64,000 nt of DNA from Prochlorococcus marinus str. MIT 9211 (GCF_000018585.1 NC_009976.1:1235982-1299981), one strand, 5' to 3'; shown: positions 44,515 to 53,806, numbered from the stretch's first letter. Numbers and translations: made by a program. The notes: generated by a model from the letters alone, not told the origin.

Positions 44515-44608
44515 CCCTCAAAAAAATGAAAAACTTAGTGAAATATGCCCTATGCAAATAAGGTTTTTATCCCTGAGAGAGGTAAATAGCTTTGTTAGGT
44601 AAGTCGCC

Positions 44609-44761
44609 TTAGTCGGTTTGTGACTTCAGATGAACCTCTATGCACTTAGTAATGCACTCGCCTCCGTCATCACCAACTGCACAAGCTGTAATGCATTCAA
44701 AATATGAATCAATTGCGTCTGAATCCTCAACAATAGAAATGCTTTCTCTCTTACTAGCCAT
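44609..44761 (-). CDS. 50-aa microprotein with twin CX3C motif
   Basis: The frame runs from ATG 44759-44761 to TAA 44609-44611. Its four cysteines are C23, C27, C36 and C40, giving CX3C-X8-CX3C with near-identical half-sites (ECITAC and ECITKC). The flanking residues are acidic and there is no signal peptide. Such spacing occurs in metal-binding and in helix-hairpin disulphide proteins. It is convergent with the 53-aa gene. No family recognised, but the repeated half-site argues for real selection. Confidence 0.6.
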   Translation of the reverse strand: MASKRESISIVEDSDAIDSYFECITACAVGDDGGECITKCIEVHLKSQTD

Positions 44762-45056
44762 GAAGAAACTCAACTAAGGAATATATATTTAGCACAAACC
44801 AACCAAATCAAGGACAATTAGTTAAAAGATATAAAGTACCTAAGTAATAATTACTATAAGGAGACTCAAGGCCTTATTTGTTTTCAGTTCACAACCTTTT
44901 AAAACAAAGGCTAGTAGCTAGTTTGTAAACCTGTAAACAGCCCTGATAATTACAAAAAGTCTTTTACCAATGAAATCATTAGATCTTCAAAGTATTTAGA
45001 ATCATAGTTAGACTATCAACTAAAGACAAGTACATTTTCGCGATATATTGTGGTGA

Positions 45057-45404
45057 ATGGGATCAACCCACAAAATCTATTTAAGCTCCATGTCCTCATT
45101 AAGTCCTATTGATATTTTAGGGTTAGTAGCAGGCTCATTGACAACAGCTGCTTTCGTGCCTCAACTGTTAAAAGTATGGATATCAAAGTCAGCAAATGAT
45201 ATTTCCTACCTTATGTTTATTCTATTTATTATAGGAATTGTTTTATGGGAGATATATGGCTGGGAAATTCATTCGATGCCCGTTATTTTATTCAATATAA
45301 TCACCTTCATACTAGGTTTGGCAATCTTAATACTGAAGTTTGTCTTTGATAGTAGAAACAACCTTAAATCAAAAGAGAAAATTATAAATAATACTTCTAA
45401 TTAG
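45057..45404 (+). CDS. SemiSWEET-type sugar transporter (PQ-loop)
   Basis: A 115-residue protein (104 from ATG 45090, which may be the real start) with three membrane helices: LGLVAGSLTTAAFVPQLLKVW (including the PQ motif), ISYLMFILFIIGIVLWEIYGW, and MPVILFNIITFILGLAILIL. It is the three-helix bacterial half-unit of SWEET transporters, which dimerise to pass sugars down their gradient. The Asn residue in VILFNIITF is where SemiSWEETs bind substrate. The neighbours give no clue to the substrate. Confidence 0.85.
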   Translation: MGSTHKIYLSSMSSLSPIDILGLVAGSLTTAAFVPQLLKVWISKSANDISYLMFILFIIGIVLWEIYGWEIHSMPVILFNIITFILGLAILILKFVFDSRNNLKSKEKIINNTSN

Positions 45405-45443
45405 AAAAGATCTATGAATAGTTAAGCTTATATAATTATCTGT

Positions 45444-45599
45444 TCAGTTCCTGTCTTCTAAGTAATCATCTTGATGAGCAATAAATGACCATTGTATTTC
45501 TTGGGATTCAATCATAGCCAAATCAGACCTAGAGATTGCTGCCCCCCCTAAAAAGGATTCATTTACAGGAAGTACTTCCTCAGGTTTAATTCTTTTCAT
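45444..45599 (-). CDS. 51-aa microprotein, second of a coupled pair
   Basis: The frame runs ATG 45597-45599 to TGA 45444-45446. Sequence features are a short basic start (MKRIKPEEVLPVNESF), a LGGAA block encoded partly by a seven-G run, and an acidic aromatic end (IQWSFIAHQDDYLED). It is soluble. Its ATG overlaps the TGA of the upstream 48-aa gene as ATGA, the classic sign of translational coupling. Unknown function. Confidence 0.5.
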   Translation of the reverse strand: MKRIKPEEVLPVNESFLGGAAISRSDLAMIESQEIQWSFIAHQDDYLEDRN

Positions 45600-45742
45600 G
45601 CTGTGTAAAGGCTTTTATAAGATTCCTCTCCCTCTTTCAGAATACCTGCTGCCAAAAGATCAAGTTCGAATGTACAAATCGGATCATTAGCTAATAAGCA
45701 GTCATCTAAAAAATCATCAAAAGCTTCTAATGTTTGGTTCAT
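45596..45742 (-). CDS. 48-aa acidic microprotein, first of a coupled pair
   Basis: The frame runs ATG 45740-45742 to TGA 45596-45598. The product is strongly acidic (LEAFDDFLDDCLLANDP), has two Cys (DDCLLAN, PICTFEL) and a helical second half (LDLLAAGILKEGEESYKSL). The stop shares bases with the start of the 51-aa gene. An acidic first and a basic-start second product could form a complex. No family is known to me. Confidence 0.5.
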   Translation of the reverse strand: MNQTLEAFDDFLDDCLLANDPICTFELDLLAAGILKEGEESYKSLYTA

Positions 45743-45832
45743 TTAAAGATCCCATCAATTAAAATAAAACAAATAAATCGAATTTATGCAAGTAAGGTGA
45801 TGTAATTTCTATTATTTTAGTTTTCAATAGAT

Positions 45833-46486
45833 TCAGAAAGATTCCTTAACAGCTATTACTGAAAAAAAAGGATCTCCTTTCAGAGGCAGTAAAGAAAAAA
45901 AAGCTTTTGAGAAGGTATTTTCAATAACATATTCTATGTCTAACCAACCTTGCATACGCAACACATCCCTAACATAGTTTAGACGATCACTATCTGAGCC
46001 TTCCAACCAAATTCTGGGAGATTTTGTCCAAAATGCCCTATTAGAAAATGAGACTATCAATTGACCTTTCGGTTTGACAACTCTTCTAATTTCTGATGCA
46101 ATTTTTTCTGGATACTGTAGATACTGCCAGGCTGCTACCAATAAAGCTGCATCTACAGAATCATCTTCTAAAGGTAGTTTTTGGCTCCTATTAAAATTTT
46201 GAACCCAAAACCTATCTAATTGTTTATTGGCCTCTAATTCTAATTTATTCAGTCCATGACCTATCACTTGCTTATATTTTAAATCGTTTGGCAAATGACT
46301 TACCCAACTACTCATTAAATCAAGCACAACAGAACCTGAAGTTATCCTGTCCCTATAAAGCTGCGTAAGCCTAGATCGAAAGCCCTGGTCTAAATGATTA
46401 ACAAAGCGAGGCTCTGCATAAAATAATTCATCATCCGTCTCGTCTTGTTTCGTTCTCTGGTAATCAGTAAGAAAAGTGAGTGCCAT
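45833..46486 (-). CDS. SAM-dependent methyltransferase-like protein (217 aa)
   Basis: The sequence follows the class I fold but with a weak motif I (VVLDLMSSWVSHLP in place of a Gly-rich loop), then VIGHGLNKLELEAN, DDSVDAALLVAAWQYLQYP (motif IV) and EIRRVVKPKGQLIVSFSN. That pattern is like UbiE/ arsenite-type families whose first Gly loop has drifted. It may still bind SAM. The start codon shares one base with the stop of the 119-aa gene, so the two are a translational pair. Confidence 0.65.
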   Translation of the reverse strand: MALTFLTDYQRTKQDETDDELFYAEPRFVNHLDQGFRSRLTQLYRDRITSGSVVLDLMSSWVSHLPNDLKYKQVIGHGLNKLELEANKQLDRFWVQNFNRSQKLPLEDDSVDAALLVAAWQYLQYPEKIASEIRRVVKPKGQLIVSFSNRAFWTKSPRIWLEGSDSDRLNYVRDVLRMQGWLDIEYVIENTFSKAFFSLLPLKGDPFFSVIAVKESF

Positions 46487-46845
46487 TAAGCTGATTTGGC
46501 TTCTTTATCGAGAAGCAAAGCATGAAAAACCTTATCTTTAGGGACTTCTTTAACAATCTCTGATCCAGAGTAAGTCAAAACAAATATTGGTTCGCCATCT
46601 TCATCAATGCCTTTTATATCTGCATTGCCAATCTGCCACATCCGCATCATCGCAATATCAGATGTCATATGTTCGCCTCTTTTACAACTTTCTGCTACTT
46701 TCCTAAACCATTCTGCCAATTGATCTGCCTTATCTTCATCTCCATTAACTAGAAGAAGAACTGACGAGGTCACAGTTTTAGAGTCAAATCTCTTTAAGGC
46801 ACTGCGTATAATTTGATTAGTAAGACTTAGTTGATGTATGTACAA
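46486..46845 (-). CDS. Hypothetical protein paired with the methyltransferase (119 aa)
   Basis: It uses TTG 46845; no ATG lies near. The product is mixed alpha/beta: SLTNQIIRSALKRFDSK, VLLLVNGDEDKADQLAEWF, IAMMRMWQIGNADIKGIDEDGEP and FVLTYSGSEIV. There is no signal or membrane segment. One-base overlap with the methyltransferase start suggests a functional partner, for example a binding or regulatory subunit. No family recognised. Confidence 0.55.
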   Translation of the reverse strand: MYIHQLSLTNQIIRSALKRFDSKTVTSSVLLLVNGDEDKADQLAEWFRKVAESCKRGEHMTSDIAMMRMWQIGNADIKGIDEDGEPIFVLTYSGSEIVKEVPKDKVFHALLLDKEAKSA

Positions 46846-46972
46846 GCTAGAATTGCATTTATATAGTCAAAATATAGCAATTAAGGAAAGTAGCAAGAGC
46901 TTAATATAAATTTCTATAGATGAGGTTTATTGAGCTCAATATACTGGACAATGAGAATTGCTTACTAAAAGA

Positions 46973-47449
46973 TTAGAGTCCTATTCCACGCGCCATTAAA
47001 GTTGCGAATAGAGGTATTAAGCAAAAGCCGGTGATTTCTATATTAATTAAAAGTCGCAACCTTGAAACTAAATTTTCCCCTACCACAGGTAATTTATTTT
47101 TACTTAATGGGATAGCCCAAAGAATATATGTAATTGTTGGATAAAGAGATAAAAGGCCTACAAACACATATATTCCAACTTTGCACCAAAAAATAGGGTT
47201 GTGAGTATAAAACTCTGGTGGCTCCCCAAAGTACTTAACTCTTAGAATCCCGCTAATCAAAAGGGATAAGCCTGCTAATCCGTAAACAACATCGGCTATA
47301 ACCATTGAAATAGCTTCAATTCTATTAGGATCTATTTTTAAACTAAGCCTTTCGTATATTAAAGCTCCAAAGCATAGGATGATGCTTAAATAGTGTATAT
47401 AAGCAACCAAGGCACTGTTTACATTAAAAGATGCAAAAACCAAAGACAT
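46973..47449 (-). CDS. DUF2214-like four-helix membrane protein
   Basis: ATG 47447-47449 is chosen over the TTG three codons upstream. The 158-residue protein has four helices (about 11-30, 47-65, 88-110, 133-155) with the conserved-looking YIHYLSIILCFGALIYER, VYGLAGLSLLISGILRVKYFG and NPIFWCKVGIYV. These fit DUF2214, a family of unknown role in marine bacteria and cyanobacteria. An internal His and the FGKG/YFG loop could bind a cofactor. Confidence 0.7.
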   Translation of the reverse strand: MSLVFASFNVNSALVAYIHYLSIILCFGALIYERLSLKIDPNRIEAISMVIADVVYGLAGLSLLISGILRVKYFGEPPEFYTHNPIFWCKVGIYVFVGLLSLYPTITYILWAIPLSKNKLPVVGENLVSRLRLLINIEITGFCLIPLFATLMARGIGL

Positions 47450-47619
47450 TTTGAGCAAAAGTTAAAATTGTTATATCAGCTTTTTTGATTATAGTCTGAT
47501 TGCAATAAGAAGTTTGAATAAAGCAAGTAAAGTTCTTAAAACCCCATCTAGCTTACTTCCTGTAATCAAAGCAATAGGGGCTAGCAGAAGCCAAAGAAAT
47601 TTAATAGATAAGTGATTTT

Positions 47620-48381
47620 TTAGTTAATTAATATTTTCTTCTTTGGTTTCTTATCGGACTTTTTGGGCGTTTTTAGTGGAAATGCGTTGGTCCAACAATG
47701 CAGAAGAAGGCCAAGTGACATTAATAGTTCGAAGATTTCCTGATCATTACGTATCTGCTTAATAGTTGAAGAATAAGATATATCAAAGTAAAAGTAAAAT
47801 AGAGCTACACTTAGAAAGTATAAACTAAATCTTTTTGCAGGAAGGGAATCTAACTTGGGCCATAGTTTCCAGCCTAACCATCCAAATAAGACGCAAGATA
47901 TCTCAAATGAAGGGTCTAAAAGAATATGATGAAAAAACTCCATATTATGAATATTCGACTCACCCTGACTATTTATATCTCGTAATGCCTGAGATCCAAT
48001 ACCTGTAATTCGTTCACCCCAACTAATCTCCTCTCCAGCGACAAAGAAACAAAGAATGGCAATAAGAATCCATAAGGTAAGATTTAAAGTTGTACTCTTT
48101 TTCCTTTTTTTAAAGAATGCTATTAATGCACATATAGATCCAAATAAATAAAAGAGAAATTGTGCATATTCCAATGGACCATCTTCCTTCCTAAACCAAT
48201 CAAACCAACTCATACCCACTATATATCTGCCATAAGGTAAAATATAAACTAATCCGTAAATGATAATCAGGTAGAGTATTGGGAATAAATCAACCTTTGG
48301 AGTGAGGTTACCCCAGGGTGTTCGAATCTTCTTCTTTTTAAGAGGAGCAAATGGGTTAAAGTTTGCCGCAAAAGAAGCCAA
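47620..48381 (-). CDS. Multi-helix membrane protein with GEEISWGER motif (253 aa)
   Basis: It begins at TTG 48381, after which no better start is seen until far inside. About seven helices are predicted, with a polar block FFVAGEEISWGERITG near residue 115 and an NSQGESNIHNMEFF block after it. The two acidic residues and the His-Asn pair in or near the membrane are reminiscent of enzymes that act on lipids, but I know no family name. The C-terminus is very basic (KTPKKSDKKPKKKILIN). It is upstream of the DUF2214 gene in the same direction. Confidence 0.6.
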   Translation of the reverse strand: MASFAANFNPFAPLKKKKIRTPWGNLTPKVDLFPILYLIIIYGLVYILPYGRYIVGMSWFDWFRKEDGPLEYAQFLFYLFGSICALIAFFKKRKKSTTLNLTLWILIAILCFFVAGEEISWGERITGIGSQALRDINSQGESNIHNMEFFHHILLDPSFEISCVLFGWLGWKLWPKLDSLPAKRFSLYFLSVALFYFYFDISYSSTIKQIRNDQEIFELLMSLGLLLHCWTNAFPLKTPKKSDKKPKKKILIN

Positions 48382-48727
48382 CAGTAGAACCTTTTTAGAA
48401 CTTGTTTAAGTTTGGCACAAACTTGTTCTTTTTGGGACTTATGAAATCTTTTTTGTTCATACAGAATCATCCTGCAATGATGCGCTGCACTAGAATTGAC
48501 AAAATCTTCAATTGTATTGTCTCCACTGACTTAATAAGAAAGCTAATAGATATATTTATTTGATGTTCTATCAAACCAATAACAAGATATAAATGGATTT
48601 CTAAACTATGATTACTATAAAGCTCAGCAATGAACTCTTCGCCCAATGAATCGTAGGTATTTTAACAGCTCCAAATTTCTTATGCATTAGCTAGGAATAT
48701 ACAAATCGAAATGACAAATATCTAATA
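48382..48727. other. Intergenic stretch of 346 nt, one hairpin, no gene seen
   Basis: Between divergent genes. A perfect 7-bp hairpin AAGTTTG-GCA-CAAACTT lies at 48408-48424, with a T-rich stretch after it on the plus strand. It is 27 nt upstream of the TTG start at 48381 and may be a leader structure. I see no open frame with coding character and no RNA gene. Confidence 0.5.
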
Positions 48728-50329
48728 ATGAAAAGAATCACTCTCATTACAGATGCACCTTTGATCGGGTTATTAGTTTTATGGTTTATTGCTTTTTGCC
48801 TTTCTTTATATGGACTAGGAGGTGTTCCATTAAGAGATTTTGATGAAGCCACAGTGGCTAGAGTTGCATATGAATTAAGTCAAAGCAATGGTGCTGACCA
48901 ACTACTCCCAACAATTTGGTCAAACCCTTATTTAAACAAACCTCCTGGCCTTCATTGGGCAATAGCCAAGTTGATTAATTTGAATAATTTTTTCTCATCA
49001 AATCAACTTCCATCAGAATTCCTAATAAGACTTGCACCTGCATCTTTATCCACATTAGTTATTCCATTGGGTGGTCTAATTCAATGGAAGTTGCGACCAA
49101 AGGAACCAATAACAACTCTTGCAACCAGCACTATTCTCCTGACATTGCTGCCAATAATTAGACATGGGCGACTAGCAATGCTTGATGGGACACAATTGAC
49201 GGCTATCGCCTTGTTTTGGCTATTACTGGTGTCTATCGATAATTCTCCAAGAGACAATATTAGGTTTTTAATGTCTGGCCTAATTGCCAGCTTCATGCTC
49301 TTACTAAAAGCTCCTTTATTAATTCCAATTATTTGTGCAGCTGTGTTGCCAATGCTAATGGAAAGGGTCCTATGGGAATGGTCATGGGGCAAATGGTTCT
49401 GCATAGGACTGGTTCCAGGAAGTTTATGGCATATATGGCATGCCATTAATCGTGGAAATGAGGCATTAAATCTTTGGCTAGGTGATGGTGCGTCAAGAGT
49501 TATTTTCGATTCCGGGCAAGGGAGTGATCTTGGCTTTTTGGTTCCCTTAATTGAATTAATTGAAGGAGGCTGGCCTTGGCTGGTTCTATTACCCTTTGCA
49601 ACTTACCTGGCGTGGCATGAGCGTAAAAGCAAGTGGGGCAAGTGGGTTATAGGTACATCCTTAATTCTTATAATCTCTATTTTGCCTTTAAAGACTCAAT
49701 TACCTTGGTATTCCCATCCGCTGTGGTTACCATTTGCTTTACTTTGTGGGCCAGCAGTTTCTGAATTGATCAAGAAAAGTAAAAGTATTTTTCACCGAAA
49801 CCTTTTACTGCGACTAATACCATATTCGTTCTTATTACTAGGGTCTTTAGTGCTTTCTTTTTCTCTTCTAAGCTTTGCTGGGCTAATTAAAGGTTTTGAG
49901 TCATATTTACTTATTTCGATTCCAGTTGGTTCAGGCTGGCTAGTGGGAGGTTATTTACTAAATCACAAGAAAATGAAAATAAGGCAACTGGCAATATCCT
50001 CTTTAGCTTTAGGTAACTTAGTAGGTCTATTTATTCTAATGGGGTCCCCAAACTGGATATGGGAGCTAAATGAAACTTGGAATGCCAAGCCTGTAGGTGA
50101 AATGATTAGAAAAGCCAATCCAGGAGAAGTAGTAATGGAAGGAAGTAACGAGAGACCAAGCTTAAATTGGTATGCAGAGCAAAGAATAGTAAATAAAAGT
50201 AGTAGGCAATCTGATCAATGGTTGCTAACTTCTAACCAGAGAAAAAGTAAATATCTGATTGAAAAAGAAAAATGCCAAGAGAAAGGTTCAGAAGGTAAAT
50301 GGATGCTAATATATTGCAAAAGTAAATAA
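48728..50329 (+). CDS. GT-C membrane glycosyltransferase, ArnT/PMT-like
   Basis: A 533-residue protein with about 12 helices. After the first helix lies LRDFDEATVARVAYEL, the acidic pair (DE) that coordinates the lipid-phosphate donor in GT39/GT83 enzymes, and later LNKPPGLHWA as in ArnT. The C-terminal 90 residues are a soluble periplasmic-type domain (EVVMEGSNERPSLNWYAEQR). Such enzymes move a sugar from a polyprenyl carrier to lipid A, protein or polysaccharide. The acceptor cannot be named. Confidence 0.8.
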   Translation: MKRITLITDAPLIGLLVLWFIAFCLSLYGLGGVPLRDFDEATVARVAYELSQSNGADQLLPTIWSNPYLNKPPGLHWAIAKLINLNNFFSSNQLPSEFLIRLAPASLSTLVIPLGGLIQWKLRPKEPITTLATSTILLTLLPIIRHGRLAMLDGTQLTAIALFWLLLVSIDNSPRDNIRFLMSGLIASFMLLLKAPLLIPIICAAVLPMLMERVLWEWSWGKWFCIGLVPGSLWHIWHAINRGNEALNLWLGDGASRVIFDSGQGSDLGFLVPLIELIEGGWPWLVLLPFATYLAWHERKSKWGKWVIGTSLILIISILPLKTQLPWYSHPLWLPFALLCGPAVSELIKKSKSIFHRNLLLRLIPYSFLLLGSLVLSFSLLSFAGLIKGFESYLLISIPVGSGWLVGGYLLNHKKMKIRQLAISSLALGNLVGLFILMGSPNWIWELNETWNAKPVGEMIRKANPGEVVMEGSNERPSLNWYAEQRIVNKSSRQSDQWLLTSNQRKSKYLIEKEKCQEKGSEGKWMLIYCKSK

Positions 50330-50387
50330 AAAGCTCGACATATCCTTCAAGCTAATTCTTCAGAATTATGTCACCAAAAAGAAATAG

Positions 50388-52055
50388 TTAATTAACTCTT
50401 ATAAAAAAGAATTCCTTGTACTTCGCTATTTTATTAATACTATATTTTTTAAATTTTAAGAGTTCCAAAAGAGCATCCTTGCTAACCATAAAATAGGAGT
50501 TTCCCTTGACTTGATCAAGTGACTTTTGATAATCCTGATAATTAGGCAGATAAAATTCCATTAAAGTTCTAACTTTAGTATTTCTATTCACACCTATAAG
50601 ATAAACAGTATTTGAACGTAGTATTTCATTTACGAATGGCTCTCGAACAAACGTTTTTATCTCTTGATTAGGATTACCCAAGATTCCAATTCCATAAAGT
50701 ATAGTTAAAAGAATAGTTTGTGTAATTACCATCAAACCAATTGAAATTGAAAAGTTTCTATGATTATTTAATCCCCTAATTCCAACTAATCCAGCAGATA
50801 TATTAACTAATGATACAACAAAGAAAGAGCTTATTATTATTGGCTTATCAAGCACATCTATTGATACAAGTCCTGTAATTTTAAATAAAAGAATTACCAT
50901 CAGAGATAATCCTATTAATAAAAATATGTACGCGCAAAGCTTCTTAAATTGATATGATTTAAGAAGCTCTGATGAAATCAATGAATCAATTGCAATTCCT
51001 GATGCTATAGCAATCCAAGGTATTAGCATCAAGGCATAATGACTTAAAGCCGTCGATGCAACCATTAAGGCAAATAATATGACCAACGGGAAAATAGACA
51101 AGAGGTATCTGAGCTTTAAGTTCTTGTATTGATTTACCCTGATAAAGCCAAATATACTGATCAATCCTGATGGATAAGAAAGAATAATGAGAATAATAGG
51201 GTAATAGAATAATCCCTTAAACAAATTCCCTCCCATAGACTTTCTTCTAGCAAAGTCAAATAACTCCAGAAAAGCCTCAGATCCATATGCATTGTATGCA
51301 TAGAAAATGCTGACTATGACGGGTATAAAGCCTATTATCATCCCCCCCAATAAGAAATAAACTTTTTTTCTACCCTGCTGTCTTAAAGATAGGCATATAA
51401 AAGGCAGTAAAGCAAAAATCGGTAGTAGAGCTAAAAAACTTCTTATCAGGAAAGCAAGAGAGAAGGAAATGCCTGTTAAAAACCAATAAAAGAATTGATG
51501 GTTAGATTGTCTGTTATTTTCACTACTTGCTCTTAGAATCATATAAATAGCAAATAAATTTAAAAAAACAAACGCCATGTCAGGGCTGGCGTAATGACTA
51601 TATTGAAACCAAAGCGGCATAGATGGAAGTATTAAAGCCGATATAAATGCTGATCTTTTATTTGATATTTCTAAGCCTATCTTATAAACAACTATTGAAC
51701 TAAGAACCGAAAACAAAGCACTTGGTATTCTTGCTGAGTATTCACCTAAGCCAAAAAGCTTCATGCTTAATGCTATTAACCAATAACTACCAATTGTCTT
51801 ATGGTGAGCTTTAGAAAAAGGTGCAAACCAATCTCCTGTATCCAATATCAACTTTGCTCTTCTTGCATAAAGACCTTCATCGTGAGCAAAAAAACTTTGT
51901 GTGCTTTCATTGAAAAGGCAAACAAATCCAACAAATCCACAAATACATATAATGACCAATATTGAAAAATATTTCTCCGCATAAAGTTTTTTCATATATG
52001 AGCATATAGGACTATAAATATTCTCAATTCTGCTACTTAAGCTCTTTTTAATCAT
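50388..52055 (-). CDS. GT-C membrane glycosyltransferase (555 aa)
   Basis: A multi-spanning protein with the donor motif FFAHDEGLYARRAKLILDTGDW after the first helix (D-E pair), then FSKAHHKTIGSYWLIALSMKLFGLGEYSARIPSAL. It is the ArnT/PMT family again, but quite different in sequence from the gene at 48728. About 12 helices and a soluble C-terminal tail (about 100 residues) with basic strands. It sits tail to tail with the GT-C gene at 48728 and directly after the GT-C gene at 52092 in direction of transcription. Confidence 0.8.
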   Translation of the reverse strand: MIKKSLSSRIENIYSPICSYMKKLYAEKYFSILVIICICGFVGFVCLFNESTQSFFAHDEGLYARRAKLILDTGDWFAPFSKAHHKTIGSYWLIALSMKLFGLGEYSARIPSALFSVLSSIVVYKIGLEISNKRSAFISALILPSMPLWFQYSHYASPDMAFVFLNLFAIYMILRASSENNRQSNHQFFYWFLTGISFSLAFLIRSFLALLPIFALLPFICLSLRQQGRKKVYFLLGGMIIGFIPVIVSIFYAYNAYGSEAFLELFDFARRKSMGGNLFKGLFYYPIILIILSYPSGLISIFGFIRVNQYKNLKLRYLLSIFPLVILFALMVASTALSHYALMLIPWIAIASGIAIDSLISSELLKSYQFKKLCAYIFLLIGLSLMVILLFKITGLVSIDVLDKPIIISSFFVVSLVNISAGLVGIRGLNNHRNFSISIGLMVITQTILLTILYGIGILGNPNQEIKTFVREPFVNEILRSNTVYLIGVNRNTKVRTLMEFYLPNYQDYQKSLDQVKGNSYFMVSKDALLELLKFKKYSINKIAKYKEFFFIRVN

Positions 52056-52091
52056 GTATTTATAGGGATAATAGTTAAATATAAAAATTCT

Positions 52092-53654
52092 TCATTGTAA
52101 CCTTTCAGCCCAATAAAGGTAAAATCTTTCAGGGTCTGTCCAAGACTTCTCAAATTTCTGGTCAGCCAATATCCTTATATTGCCATTAATAATTGCTTGG
52201 CCAGGCTCTAATCCTTTTATTGAAGACCCTCTACTCAAAACCAAGAGAGCCTTATTCAAAGAAGGCTTTCCCTCAAAGTAGCTTTGCAATTGTTCAAGGG
52301 TTTCCTCTCGATTAAGAGATTTACGTTTTTTCCACTGGGCATAACTTCCATAACCTTGAATTTCTGGATAGTAAAAATCTTTATCTAGATAACCTGCAAC
52401 AGTTGAGACTTCTACATCTCTACTCCCAAAGATTTCAGCATCAGTCCATCCCTTTTCCTTTATATAAGCTGCTGTTGCTTTTCCCGCTGAATAAGGACGA
52501 TAAAAATCATACATAGTTCTATGAACTCCCGCCCCAAAATGAACTGCAAGAGAAAAGGTTAGCAAGATAGGGAAAAACGAATTAAGCTTAAGGAGAAAAG
52601 GATTAGATCTAGGTGAATAATTTTGGACGTTAGAATTATCTTTATTAGACGGATGGATAGCCAGCCATATTGAACTAATAAACATTAAATAATAATATCC
52701 ATAATGTCGAGAACCTACTCCTAAATAAATAAAGTAGTTAAATAAGAATAAAGAAACTATACCCCCAAGAAAAAAAGTTAGAGCGACAGGAGACCTTCTT
52801 AAAAATGCAATTGTTATAGATAGCATTCCAGAAGTGATGATTCCACATACAAACAAATCCAACCAATTATTATAATTAGGTATTATTAATAAATATCCTC
52901 CGAAAATCCTCCCAAATACTCTTAGAAAATGTCTAAGGTCAAATAAAGATGGAATTTGATCAACTGAATCGCTAACTTGAAACAAACTAAATGCTGCGAA
53001 GCCAGCTAAGATTAAAATCAACAAGAAGCTGAAGAATAAGTCAAAATGCCATAGTTTATTTAACTTATAGGTAGACCTTTGAAGAGGGCTAATACACCAC
53101 TCGAATAGTAAAGCCAACCCAATAGCGAATGCTAATGACCAAGCAAATGCATGAGTGTTAGTTAATAGACCAATACAAATTGCAGCAGGTATGTAAGTTC
53201 TACGGCGAAGTGGGTAACTACTGCAAAAAACAAATGTCAAGAGTTCAGCCAAAACATAATGTCGACATATGAGAAAATATTCCCAGAAAGGAAAATATCC
53301 AAAGCTAAATAATGCCTTTTGCCATGCTGGCAAAGGATTCCAACGCCAAAAGCATAATATTGCAGTACTGCCTAGACCCCAATGAAGTAATTGCATACTT
53401 AATGGGTTGCCAGTGAAGCCTTTAACGAGGTAAATCAATGCTGACCAAAGGACAGGGTGTCCCGAAGGAGCATTGTTCTGCCATAACTCGACCCAAGTGT
53501 CACTGCGCCAGGCAACTAACCACCCTTGCATCTCATCTCGCCACAAAACATGGTTAAAAGCGCCAAGAAGCCCAATGAAAATAAATAAAAACGGGAAGAT
53601 TTTATTTGGCTTTAAAAGTTCTATAAATTTGAAACCTGTCAATTCTTTAGTCAT
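52092..53654 (-). CDS. GT-C-like membrane protein (520 aa)
   Basis: ATG 53652-53654 is chosen; a TTG three codons upstream is possible. There are about 11 helices. The segment VLWRDEMQGWLVAWRSDTW after the first helix contains the D-E pair of GT-C enzymes, then NAPSGHPVLWSALIYLVKGF. The C-terminal tail is soluble (FGSRDVEVSTVAGYLDKDFYYPEIQGY). It differs from the PMT type and resembles uncharacterised membrane glycosyltransferases. It lies 36 nt upstream of the 555-aa gene in the same direction, so the pair is probably an operon. Confidence 0.72.
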   Translation of the reverse strand: MTKELTGFKFIELLKPNKIFPFLFIFIGLLGAFNHVLWRDEMQGWLVAWRSDTWVELWQNNAPSGHPVLWSALIYLVKGFTGNPLSMQLLHWGLGSTAILCFWRWNPLPAWQKALFSFGYFPFWEYFLICRHYVLAELLTFVFCSSYPLRRRTYIPAAICIGLLTNTHAFAWSLAFAIGLALLFEWCISPLQRSTYKLNKLWHFDLFFSFLLILILAGFAAFSLFQVSDSVDQIPSLFDLRHFLRVFGRIFGGYLLIIPNYNNWLDLFVCGIITSGMLSITIAFLRRSPVALTFFLGGIVSLFLFNYFIYLGVGSRHYGYYYLMFISSIWLAIHPSNKDNSNVQNYSPRSNPFLLKLNSFFPILLTFSLAVHFGAGVHRTMYDFYRPYSAGKATAAYIKEKGWTDAEIFGSRDVEVSTVAGYLDKDFYYPEIQGYGSYAQWKKRKSLNREETLEQLQSYFEGKPSLNKALLVLSRGSSIKGLEPGQAIINGNIRILADQKFEKSWTDPERFYLYWAERLQ

Positions 53655-53770
53655 AGGAAGCAAACTCTTAGTACTTGCTCAACGTAGATTCAAAAGAGCA
53701 AAGTTCATTCCTAAAGAAGGAATATCATCTTGCCACTGCTTTAAAAGAATAAACCTTTCAAGATGAATAA

Positions 53771-53806
53771 AAAAAAAAGCCCCGTCAAATTTGACGGGGC
53801 TTTTTT
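53771..53806 (-). terminator. Terminator of pcb
   Basis: AAGCCCCGTCAAAT and ATTTGACGGGGCTT are reverse complements (53778-53803), with an A-run on the left and a T-run on the right, so the hairpin can stop transcripts on both strands. On the minus strand it follows pcb by about 50 nt; on the plus strand no gene precedes it. Confidence 0.93.

Noticed and set aside
47489-47605. Hydrophobic 38-codon minus-strand frame (KFLWLLLAPIALITGSK...)
   Set aside because: The amino-acid pattern is membrane-like, but there is no ATG, GTG or TTG between the upstream stop and the hydrophobic part; only an ATT could start it.
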